DNA from: Lentinus brumalis
Lineage: Eukaryota; Basidiomycota; Agaricomycetes; Polyporales; Polyporaceae
Assembly (NCBI GenBank): GCA_001792895.1
Contig: MARA01000008.1
Span: forward strand, 1,302,001-1,366,000
Direction of reading: 5' to 3'
DNA length: 64,000 nucleotides
In this document: piece by piece, positions 11,832 to 21,539 of the stretch
Layout: each line of letters begins with the position of its first letter
Position numbering within the stretch: the first letter of the stretch is position 1
Notes under the pieces: model-generated
Seen by the model: only the letters and a program-made list of their open reading frames with translations
Database searches by the model: none
What the model was told of the DNA's origin: nothing
Position numbers and translations under genes: made by a program

Positions 11832-14800
11832 CTATGACGACGCGGACACGAGTGTCGTTTTGAGCAGGACAGGACGTGCCGTGCCCGGATTGTCAGGGGT
11901 GAGCGGACTGGGAGTCAACGTGCCTGTACTTGGGGAGCCGACGCTGAGGCTCAGCGGGCTGTCGGCGTCGCCGCCTGGAGACACTGGACTCCGTCCCAGC
12001 TGCGATGGGGGTGCCGAGTGGAGTGGGGACGCAGCGACAGGAGAGAGATCCGTGTACGGTGTGGGGGAGGGATTCCATGACGAGCGGTGGAAACTCTTCT
12101 TCTTGCGCACACTGGCCTTGTACGCCGCACGAATCGCTGCCGTCGCCTCGTTCGTGATGCTGAACACGCTGCCTGACGAGGCCGACGGCGCGTTAGATAC
12201 GACGCTCGGAGCTCGTGAATGATGAATGAGATGGGCCAGCTCCAGGCGTGGCGGCAGCGTCGCAACCGTGGGGGACATGGGCACAGTACTGGCCTCCAGA
12301 ACCGGAGAGAAGACAGGAGAAGGTAAGGACGACTCGCAGCTCTCGTACTGGCTGGGTGTGGAGGATTTGGAGGAGGACGATGAGGTACTCGGTTCCACAC
12401 TGGAGAAGCGATGGTGGAGAGGATGGAAACATGGTGGATAGAACGACTCGTCGAGCATGCGGAAGGAGTCGGGGAGAGCCGGAGGGAACGCGGTCAAGAA
12501 ATCATTGGGGGCTTGCGACGGCCACGCCAGTGGGGTACCCGGGATGGCGGGCGACAACGGAGGCTCCGAGGCTAGTTCAGTAGCGCGAGCTTGCCATCGG
12601 GCGAGGTTCTCCCTAGTCTGCTGCGCAAACTGTTCCATTGCTGCCAAGTGTCATGTCAGCGGATTTGACAAACAAAAAGAACGGGACACCTACGTGGAAT
12701 GCCTTGCGCTACAAGCTCGAACAGTGGGCGCGCAAACGTCATGTTGAACCAAATCTGACCGTTCGCCTCGCCCATACGACTATCCGACGGCTTCACGGAT
12801 GGAGGAAGCTGCAGATGCTTCTCCAGGAGCAGTTGGCTACTCCACTCAGACTCTAGCGCAGCTGCCCAGTGTTGTGAGACAAGATATGGACGACTCTGCG
12901 AGCAATTCAGAAACGGCGATGATAAAATATCAGGTCCCGTGTCACTCACTGGATTGCTGATGTCCGCGCACTTGATAATCGCCTGGCAGACAAGGATGCG
13001 TCTCTTCAGCTCCGGAAAGTCGGCACCGGCGACCAGGCTCCGGAACTCGGACATGAAGTCGAAGTGCACGCCCATGTCCGTCGCGAGTACGGCGCCAAGA
13101 AGCAGCTTCCGGAAGGATGAACCAGAAGGCGATCGATCGAGCAAGAAGCCCAGGTTGTTATGCCGCATTATCTGCATGATAAGCGAGTAATGCATCTGTT
13201 CCAGCACAGACTTGTCGTCGTAGACCACGGCGAGCGGAGTCTTCGCGTTTCGCTGTGTGAGGAAATTGTCGTCAGTGGGAAGAAGACGGGCGAAGCGACG
13301 CGAGTGAGATTACCATGAAAGCATTCGTGAGACCCGGATGGCCTACATCGTGCCCGACGGCTGCAATATATAGCGCAAACAGGTCCTCGTGAGTCAGGCA
13401 TGACACAAGCGGGTCGCACTCGTCCTTATTTCTTTCCCATGTCCGCCCGTCTTCCAGCAGGATAGTGACAGACGGAACCACGCCGGAGGAATAGAGGAAG
13501 AGATACACGGCTTGGAAAACATCCAGCGCATGTTGGAAGTTGTGGTAGGAGTTCCCTTGTCGATATAGCTGTCGCAGATGTTGCAGGAACGATGCCAGAG
13601 AACCTGGAGATAGGTGTTGTCAGTATTCGAACTGCACAGGCGCAGCAAATCTAGAGCGATGGATGGGACACGGCCATTCACACTCGTCGTGGTCGAGAAG
13701 ATGGGCGAGCGTATCGGACACGGGCCCACCATCGACGGATGACAAGGGACCTATCCTCGGCTGGCTCAACGTGCTCGAGGCGCACATAACGCTCGGGCTC
13801 GATTTCCCGGTGAACCTGCGCTTCTGCTTCGAAAGGAATGGAGAACGGCAGCGAGGGTTTTGATCAGGACGGAGGTCACGAAGGGCAAAAAGAGCTATAT
13901 CGACAGGGTCGATCGCGCGCAGATCTCTAGTTGCCAAGCTGCAATTACACGGCAGGCGTCACTGGCGATTTGACCGTGACAAAAGGCATGTCAAAGGGTG
14001 TGGATACTCGCCGCGCGAAGTCACCTTTTGTTTGGCCAGGTATCAGGCCAGAAGGAGATCCTTCGGCCGATCGCACTCTGAGTTGAGATAGAAGGTATCC
14101 CCGCGCAGCGTGAATCTCACGACAGTCATCCTGGTAATTTGGACGGGACAGCAGGCACGCCAACGGGAGAAAGTCACCGCGCGAGAGGCCAGGGTTGAGG
14201 CTGAAAGGAAACCTTTTGGCGGGTCGCGCTCTCAAACGAGACAAAAGGGATGCGCGGTGTCAATTTGTCGCCTTTTTGCCCGTACGAAACGCGGATACTT
14301 ATGCCCGCCGTGTCTGTCGCCGTTTCGCCCGCCCGGCATGCGGATAAGCCTGCCGTCGCAGCAGGGATCTGAGGGTTTCCACCGGGCCAAAAGCGTGCCA
14401 ATGCGCGAAAATTCGCCGCGCGACATGACCTTTCAGCCGCCTTTTCTCGAGTCAAACGAGCCCAAAAGTAACTTCGGACGGCGTATATACCTCGACTCTT
14501 CGCCCGTCTGAAACGCTGAGATGCCTCCCGTGCACGGCAGGGATACCTGCATTTCCGATGGGTGGAAAGTCGGAACATATACACCTATTGTCGCGTTCCA
14601 CCGCGCAACGAGCGAAAATCCGACTGGACGCTAAATCTCCCGGCAGCGTTTTCACCCATTCCAAAACGCTGGGATCCCTGCTGTGACACGCATGCTAGCC
14701 CCCCCCCCCCTCTCTCTCTGGCAACTACGCGCAAACAGCGTGACAGGCTGGGCATCGTGACGCAGCTCTCGGTCCTACCAGTCAGATGGGAACGTGTGTG

Positions 14801-16039
14801 CTTCTCGTGCCTGCTCGACATTCCAGGATACCAGCCCTGAGCGATGCTTATGCTCGCGGTGGTGTCATCAGGAAGGATCCCCTGCAAAATGCTTCAAGCT
14901 GCGGCGACGCAGTGCGTGCGAGAGAAGCCGCCCCTTGTTCAGAACGCGGCCTCTATGCCAAATCTTTGCATGCGAAGATGTGGGACAGACGGGCATCACT
15001 CGCACTTCGGCAGGAGCGGCCTCCCAAACCTGTCCATGGTGGCCAGGACGTCGCAGAGAAGGGCGCTGTCAGGCGGGCTAGTCCTCGTTCCCAGACAGTA
15101 AAGGGAAGCATATCGGACGCCTCACAGAGCATATCCAGTCTGTTGTGTCCTCCGGTTCGAGCCGCCGTTGATCTGATGGGGAGAGGTCGAGGACGTCGCA
15201 GAGGAGGAAAGATGAGTGAACGCCACGACGCCGAGTGTGACGGAACCCCACAAGCCAACGTCACCAGATGTTCTAGGCATGATTCTGTCTCGTCTCTGTT
15301 CGATTTATTTTTCCATTTCGAACGAGGCAGGACCACGCCTGTAACGTCTCAGACGGCTGGAGAGACTATCACGATACCAGATCTGAGCAACTCCTATTGC
15401 TTGCGGCGATGTCGGGAATGATACCACTGTTCCCAATGCGGGCCAAGGAAAACATCGCCGCTACGCAGGAGAACGAGACGCACACCACGCAGAGTGTGAC
15501 TAGCATGTCCGGTATAGAGAGAAAGACGCATAAACGTGGGACTCACTGAGTGGAACAGAGACAGTGTCGTACATGTGCTCTATTCGATAGAGCGCCTCGA
15601 AGAGGATGTACGAGCACGCAATGATCTCTTCTTCGGGGAGTTTGTGGGGCTCGAAGTGCCACGAGCTGAGTGAATGGATCAGACGCTCCCGGGTTCCTTG
15701 GTCCATGTCGACAAACGACGGTCTATCGCCGGCAGTCAGCATGGCAAAGGCAAACGGACGAGCGCAACAGGGAAACAGACGTACACATGCTCGCCTTCCT
15801 GGCTGACGATCGTCTCGGTGTGCAGGCGGACATCTATCAGGACCTCCGCGTATCTGATAGCATCCAAGCATGTCGGAGGGGGTCCTTCTCCCGCCAGAAC
15901 TTTGACTTGTCACGCACCTGGTTTCGCCGCAGTCTGTTTCCTCCCAGCCTCCCCAGCCGTGTCCACGTCCCTCATCGCCGAGGGCCAGCGCCAGCCCGCC
16001 GACGTCGACGCTGCGGCGACGACTCATGAGGTCGTTCAT
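11832..16039 (-). CDS. class I 3',5'-cyclic nucleotide phosphodiesterase (PDEase_I)
   Basis: Exons: 16039-15918, 15853-15785, 15722-15547, 13603-13314, 13252-12950, 12895-12694, 12640-11832; 656 aa, all phases consistent. It hydrolyses cAMP and so sets PKA signalling. The HD-type metal site is complete: [10 protein letters not shown], then [17 protein letters not shown], then [16 protein letters not shown], with the PDE helix [13 protein letters not shown]. Residues about 100-400 form the catalytic domain. The last exon adds a Ser/Pro-rich tail of about 260 residues, probably disordered and regulatory. The N-terminus begins [15 protein letters not shown]; no other in-frame ATG lies close by. 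The first intron lacks a good branch site, so that junction is the least certain. The third intron is 1943 nt, about thirty times the local norm, and contains foreign sequence (see 13604-15546). A MITE-like element lies about 275 bp upstream. Confidence 0.93.
13656..13930 (+). pseudogene. fragment of M20 dipeptidase (CNDP2/DUG1-like)
   Basis: On the strand opposite the host gene, three frames together spell a collinear piece of a cytosolic metallodipeptidase: [21 protein letters not shown], then [16 protein letters not shown] and LPVNLRF-type sequence ([10 protein letters not shown]), then GMENGSEG, then [12 protein letters not shown]. The TDDKGP metal-site motif and the E-G-M-E motif region are diagnostic of M20 peptidases. 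Frame changes near 13735, 13833 and 13860 and the lack of both gene ends show that it is a dead fragment of roughly 90 codons. It sits within 55 nt of the intron's 3' splice site. Confidence 0.75.
14000..14700. repeat. diverged interspersed repeat units inside the intron
   Basis: Related blocks recur: GCCCGTACGAAACGCGGAT near 14278, GCCCGTCTGAAACGCTGAGAT near 14502 and ACCCATTCCAAAACGCTGGGAT near 14653, each followed by a GCAGGGAT or GGGATCCCTGC block. CCGCGCGA-GTCACC or similar strings appear near 14016, 14177 and 14420. Spacing is irregular (about 147-229 bp), so this is an eroded array, not a clean satellite. Confidence 0.45.
14699..14718. repeat. C-run followed by (CT)n
   Basis: About eleven C residues run straight into CTCTCTCTCT, inside the expanded intron. 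The sequence is prone to slippage and base-count error. Confidence 0.85.
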
Positions 16040-16313
16040 GTCAAGGGTAGAGAGGAGCGTGGGGAGGACGAGAACGGGGAGGACGAGCTTGGGAGGATGA
16101 GCGGGGGCAGTTGAGGATGAGCAGCTGAGCGTGAGAAGGCAGTGACTGTGCGATCCGGCCCACGTGGCTGACCTCCGGGCGCTCCGCCAAACCCTACTTG
16201 CAAGCGCCTGTCCCATCAATCTCGCCGCGAAGTCTCATCAGACTCAGATTGTCTTCGACCACCACCGCTCGCGTAACACCGACACCGATTCTCTGCTTGA
16301 TCTGTTGCATACC
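16040..16313. promoter_or_regulatory. upstream region of the phosphodiesterase gene
   Basis: GC-rich stretch between the phosphodiesterase ATG and the inverted-repeat element. No clear TATA box is visible. Confidence 0.35.
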
Positions 16314-16696
16314 AGGGCTGCTCAATTTTTCTGGACGACGCTGGACGCTCTCAGAGCTCTTTGATGGCGTAAGCGAGACGAGCCGACGACTCGGCAAGCG
16401 GCGAGGACAACTGCTTTCTGTGCGGTGGCCTCGACGGACAGCTGCATAGCAGGCTGGAATGACCGTCGAAAAATGCAGAAAAAGGGCGGTAATCGTGAAA
16501 GTTTCCTTCCCCTGCACGGTACGACATTGCGTATGAGCGACGGGAACAGTGGGTGCGGCGCTGTGCAGCGAGGAACATGGGGAGCGCCCGCAAAGAGGTG
16601 TTCGGCTACTGTCGCTTTGCAATACTTAGCCATCACCTCCATCAAAGAGCTTTCAGTGCGTTCAGCGTCCAGCGTCCAGAAGAGTTGAGCAGCCCT
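16314..16696. mobile_element. MITE-like non-autonomous element with ~55-bp terminal inverted repeats
   Basis: The left end AGGGCTGCTCAATTTTTCTG continues through CTGGACGACGCTGGACGCTC and AGCTCTTTGATGG to about 16370. The right end, read on the other strand from 16696, is AGGGCTGCTCAACTCTTCTG, GACGCTGGACGCTG and AAAGCTCTTTGATGG. The arms pair over roughly 55 bp with two small indels. The interior of about 270 bp has no coding potential. Ends of CAGGG/TAGGG type recall hAT elements, but I see no convincing 8-bp target duplication (TGCATACC versus ACTTACTA flanks). Mobilisation would depend on a transposase elsewhere. Confidence 0.8.
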
Positions 16697-16835
16697 ACTT
16701 ACTACTCCATTCTCGATGAGAGGTTTCGGATTCGAGAGCTTCAAGCTTCAAGTGGCACCAGTTGCTACCAGTCGCACCCGGTAACAGATCCCCGGACTCC
16801 CCATTTCAATCCGGAGGCAACGGCGCGACCGCCAG

Positions 16836-17115
16836 ATGTCAAACCCGGATGCATTGCGGCACTTTGCGGAGTTCTTTACCCAGCGTGGTGCGTACATAGA
16901 CCGGTACGTATATCGCCGCTCGGAGATTCGGGGATCAGGCCCGCTCACGGGCCACATCTGACTCAACCATGCTCAACAGGTGCCTCCGGCGATATGAGAA
17001 AAACGAGACAAGCGCAACGGTTGTGGACAGAAGCCTAAGGGCGAAATGGCTCTCATCTCCGCGAGAGAGTGCCCCCCACTTTCGGCCGTTCGCGGAGCTG
17101 GAAGATCTGCATTAG
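16836..17115 (+). CDS. possible small two-exon gene, unknown
   Basis: ATG at 16836 opens a 68-nt exon ending CG|GTACGT at 16903. A CAACAG acceptor at 16979 resumes in phase (R-C) and runs to TAG at 17115, giving 67 aa: MSNPDALRHFAEFFTQRGAY, then IDR joined to CLRRYEKNETS, ending FAELEDLH. Splice sites and a CTGACT branch are good and the composition is protein-like, but the product is short and unrecognised. It could be a 5' fragment or chance. Confidence 0.3.
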
Positions 17116-18371
17116 CGCCGATCCTTGGCCATACGATGGTTATCGCGTAATATGAGCCTTGCGCTGGACAGGAACATCTCATGAGAAGGTCTCGAAGATC
17201 ATCTCCTCTGCAGCCGACGCGTTTCCACCGCGGCACACGCACGCTTGAAGAGGGTGCGTTCTCCCCACACCTTGCTTCGCGAAGCCCGTCACAGCTCATG
17301 CGCACCTTCCAACCGCGCGGCTCATCTCGTAAACGAACCACAGTTGCGTAGCACGATGCACGCCCGGCAACTTCACCGGAAAATTCTGTCCGGCAACTCT
17401 CGTCGCGACCGGCTCCTTGCCGGCTGAACCATCCTGCCAGCCTTCCGATGCACTCCCCTGCGAATTAATAATCACCGCATCTCTAAACCCCAACCACCAC
17501 GTCCAAACGCACGCCCTCTCAGCCTTCAGGTGGCCCTGCACCACACGGCGCACCCACCCGCTATTTCCGTACACAAGTGCTCCCGGCCATCATCCATCCG
17601 CATCCGAGCACGGCGATCGACTTGGAGCCCGAAGTATGTACTTATGAGCACTCAGTCGCCTGCTATCCGAACTCTATCTCCCAGGAGATTGAATCCTGAT
17701 CCCCCTTCTCCCGCCGGCCGCGACGGACACCCTCGCCCGTCCACTTGCCGCGAGCAACGGGCACTCTTCCATGCATCTGGCTCCTGCCAGCAGTGTCCGC
17801 CGGCCCCTGTTGCACATCACGAACTGTGCGCCGAACTTTAGTGTATCTCTGGATCTACGCCTCGTTCGCTACTGGTCGTACGTCTTCTCGGGGGCAATCT
17901 ACGGTGCGTACCCACCTCGTGTTTCGTCTCTCCGTCCAGGACTGCCGTACCGCGACGTCGCAGGAGCGTGCATGCGCACCCATGGTTCATCGCACACGCA
18001 GCTTCTCGTACGTCCTGTTTATCCTCCAGAGCCCGTGCGTTCTCATACCCATGCCCATTAACAATTTTACATCAGATCCTCTGCTCCCGCGCCCGCTATC
18101 GATAGAAGGGAGCAGCCACAGTGCCTCGTACGTACAGCGATAGAGTTCATCGCAGACAGATTGCGACCGGCTGAGAGCTGAGAGCTGAGAGGCTGCGTGC
18201 AGCTAACTTGGCCCTGATGGAGTCCGCCATGGGCATATACGAGTACATGGTCCGCGAATTCCGAAGTCGCGGCTAAACATAGCCATATGCCTTTCTCTAC
18301 AGAGTCCAGACGAACTCCCCGAGCCCCGGCGCAATGCAGCCCGAAGCAGCGCAGAAACTCTAGAGTCCACA

Positions 18372-18398
18372 GCACCCGCACCCGCACCCGCACCCGCG
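18372..18398. repeat. (CACCCG)n short tandem repeat
   Basis: Four consecutive hexamers GCACCC in non-coding DNA. Confidence 0.85.
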
Positions 18399-19315
18399 GC
18401 GTTGGTCCGCCCATTCACTCACGAGTAACGTTCACGTCCTCACACGCAGCTACCGGCGATCCGACGCATTCGCCTCTCAAGCTTTCGGGCGGGTCCACCG
18501 CGGCGTCCAGCGGGTATCCGATCGATTATACGAGTGCTAATCGTGCCTCCAATTCATGCATCATATCACAGGATGCGATCCACCGCGGTTAGGTTCAATG
18601 CCACTGACTCCCCATTTACAGTACAGCGTGCCACTGAGTTCAACAGCGTCCCGACTCCTCACGCCGCGTTCGCGAATTTTTTTACGGTTTAGGTTCAGTC
18701 GGCCGGGTGCAGTAGCAGCATCTGGGGAAGTTTTGAGGAAATAGAGTAAGTACGGGTGGATCGAGCCACAGAGTTTCGTCGGGAACGACGGACGGCGTGG
18801 CCGTTCCGCCGAGCTCGCCGGTACTGGACACGCCACGTACGAGTACTGCCGGTGAGCGTATGATGGATCGTACTAGTACTCCCTCCGACAGGATATCTGT
18901 TACGACGCGACTGAGTCCCAGTTCATCGTACAAGATGACGCAGACCGTACAACGGTTACGTGCCTGCTTGTATAAGTAGTACTCTTCGGTGAACTCTACA
19001 CGAAGCTCGCTGGGATAAGTCAGCACATGAAGCTCCACATGATGCATGTACGTTCCAACGGATGATCATTGATACGTCAACGACGTCGCATCGCACCACG
19101 GACTCAGAGAGCTAGCCTTCGACTGAGCAACATGCAACGGAGAGCGCGCGACGCGTCCCCCAGTGATGAAACTTCAACCAAACAGTACTTAACTCTCGCA
19201 AACGCATGGGGCATGGCGCGTAGCACGACGTTGAACGAGTTACGAGGTATGCGGAGATGACAGGGGTATGCAGCGGGCAGCACGGGATATCACGCTATCT
19301 AGCGATATGTAGACC

Positions 19316-19362
19316 AAGAGCAAGAAGCAAGAAGCAAGAGCAAGAGCAGGAGCAGGCGGCGT
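19316..19362. repeat. purine-rich AGCAAGA/AGCAGG tract
   Basis: Imperfect repeats of AGCAAGA, AGCAAG and AGCAGG cover about 45 bp with few pyrimidines. Confidence 0.7.
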
Positions 19363-19560
19363 GGCCAAGTGCCAGTGGGGGAAAAAGTACACGGGGCCGA
19401 CAGAGCCAGAGCGAGAGCAAGAACGCGAACGCGGACACAAGCGGGATTGCAAGACTATATGCGAGCGAGTGCAGGGCAGTGCGAGGGTGTGATGCGGTGG
19501 CGAGGGGGCATGTACAATGTGACGGGACGACGGGCAGTGAGCAGCAATGTTCGTGCGAGT

Positions 19561-19580
19561 GTATGGTATGGTATGGTATG
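19561..19580. repeat. (GTATG)4 microsatellite
   Basis: Four perfect pentamers GTATG in non-coding DNA. Confidence 0.9.
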
Positions 19581-19968
19581 GCGTGGTGTGTATGGCCTAG
19601 ACTAGCTAGCGAGAGATTCCGTGGTCCGTGTTCCAAAAAAGACGTATACAAGACCGAATGGATGGGTAGATACGCGTGATCGTCGTTAGGTACGTGCGTT
19701 CGTAGCAGCTGAAGGACAGGACGCGACGCAACTTACAGCAGCAGACGGGGGACGAAGCAGAGGAGCAGAGGAGAGATCGTGAAGTCTTCAGTCATGACAA
19801 GGACACGCAGATGCAGATGCAGCGCTCCAGACGCTGTCTTGGCGGCGCCGTTACCGGACGTCGCGCAGCGTCGAGCGATGGACGGGGGAACGTCCGTGTA
19901 TGTATGCAGGGAGAGGACGCGGATCGACCGATGCGAAAGCATGCAGGGGATGCAGTATCAAGACGATC

Positions 19969-21539
19969 CTACCACGACCGACAGTATTTAGCCACGCGAT
20001 CACAGCGGAGCGAAGACGGGCCACTCACTATACCAGCTGGAGCCCGAGCCCGACGCCGACGAAGCGTAGACATCCGCATACCGACCCCCGCCATGGCTCC
20101 CCTTGAGAAACCGGAGGCGTCGTGGCCCTGCCCATGGCCGTGGCCGTGGCCGTGACTGTACTGCGACGCTTGCGGGTATGCCGGCTTCGAGCTGCCACCA
20201 AGCATGTACTGCCGTGTGCCTGGGATACGCGCGATACTGCATGTGGCCGCTCTCTCAACTCGATGTATGCGCGAAATAAAGGGAAGTACGCACATGAGCT
20301 CTGCAGCGAGCCTTGCCGCCGGTACGAGGACGCCTCCATGCTCATCTCGGACTCCTGGTAGCGCAGGTTCCACGCGAGGGACTGCGCGGGGGTCATGACG
20401 GACGAGAACGTGGGGCTGCCGCCCATTCCGGAGGTCGACCCGGTGCTGGGATCCGTGACGGAGCCGTAGCCCGAGGACGCCGCGTCCCAGGAGTCGTTGT
20501 CGACAGCGGTCGTGTACTCGAGGCTTAGGGAGGGAGACGGGGAGCTCGTCGAGTCGTAGACGGCCCGTGAGCTCAACCTCGGGGATGGCGGGGAGTGGGG
20601 GCGAAGCAGGTCACTGGACGTACGGGATGAAGCCTTGCCCGCCGACGAGGGGGCAGCGCCGTACTGGTAGACGTCGTCCTGGGGGACGAGAGGCTCGTTG
20701 AGCTCTACCTGCCACTCGAGCATGACGGGCTTCTGCTTGAGGGGGCCGACCTCGATGCCGCCGGGGCCGGGCTGGGTTGCTGCGGAGCGGATGCCGTCGT
20801 GGATGGCGAAGTTCTCGAGGCGGAAGGAGTACATCATCTTGCGCATTTTGGGAGGGGCGTGTGTCGCGCGGAGAGGGACCTCGGGCATGGCAGACGACGT
20901 GGGCTGGTCGGCGGGGACGGAGACCTCGATGATGAACGCGCCCTCGGCATCCTCCTCCTTGATTGGGGGTGTCTCGTGAGTGGAGGAGGGCGAGGGTGGC
21001 GGGGGAGTGGAGGGGTCGGAGGGCTCGATGGTGTAGAGCGCGGACTCGTCCCACTGGGCATTGTGGAGGCGGGACGGGATGGTGGGGGACGCGGCGGGGG
21101 ACGCGGCGGCGGCGGCGAGGGCGGAGTAGGACCGCGGGCCCGACGCGTAGGACGGGCGGGATGTCGGGGACGAGAGCACGGATGCTGTTGCGGACGGAGC
21201 CGAGAACGCAGCTGGCGGCCGGGAGGAGACGAGGGGACGGTGGGAAGAGTACTCGGGGGCATAGTTCTGGAGGGAAGACGGGCCGGGGTTGGCCGCGGCG
21301 GACGACGAAGAGTAGGATGACGTCGAGTAGGCCGGTGATTGGACGGGCTCGTGGGTGTCCCAGACGTACGAGGGGGCGGTGGCGGGGGTCAGGGCGTAGC
21401 CGTCGAGGGCGGGGTTGGCGGTGACGGCGTTGAGGGACGGCTGGGGGTAGCTGAAGAAGGTGGCGGGGTCGTATTGGGCGGCGTGGTCGGCATAGCGGCG
21501 GTCGAGGGCGTTGGCGTACTGGGCGGCAATGGCGGACAT
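19969..21539 (-). CDS. Ser/Pro/Ala-rich hypothetical protein
   Basis: Exon 1 (21539-20294) and exon 2 (20219-19969) join through a 74-nt GTGCGT..CAG intron. The unbroken reading is 498 aa. The start MSAIAAQYANALDRRYADHA is followed by long Ser/Pro/Ala-rich disordered stretches and one better-ordered block, MRKMMYSFRLENFAIHDGIR, around residue 235. A His-Gly run (HGHGHGHGQGH) lies in exon 2. The composition recalls fungal regulatory or RNA-binding scaffold proteins, but no named domain is visible. After about 20103 a different frame gives a more natural C-terminus (GGRYADVYASSASGSGSSWY, then SEWPVFAPL, stop at 20000) and would need one extra base, so the annotated tail is doubtful. GC-rich antisense frames over this gene are shadows. 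Confidence 0.65.

Larger units (their letters stand above)
13604..15546 (-). other. 1943-nt expanded intron of the phosphodiesterase gene
   Basis: Donor GTGAGT at 15546 and acceptor CTCCAG at 13604 join VPLS to SLASFLQHL exactly in phase (A|GT). Known PDEs are contiguous here, so no exon is missing. A CTGAC-type branch site remains close to the acceptor. The interior has an M20-peptidase fragment near the acceptor end, a field of diverged repeats (about 14000-14700), a C-run and CT-run near 14700, and open frames without motifs. It looks like a normal intron enlarged by insertion. Confidence 0.75.
17116..19968. other. intergenic, low-complexity patches, no supported gene
   Basis: Several open frames of 60-130 codons on both strands have no motif and no partner exons. 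The stretch contains the CACCCG, purine-rich and GTATG repeats listed separately. Confidence 0.5.

Noticed and set aside
16306..16704. Target-site duplication for the inverted-repeat element
   Set aside because: Flanks TGCATACC and ACTTACTA share too few bases. None claimed.
17296..17574. 92-codon minus-strand frame containing TWWLGFRDAVIINSQG
   Set aside because: Looks ordered but is isolated, with no splice partners or known motif.
18682..19047. 121-codon minus-strand open frame with hydrophobic stretches
   Set aside because: Somewhat protein-like, but no recognisable family, no partner exons and no start context to support it.
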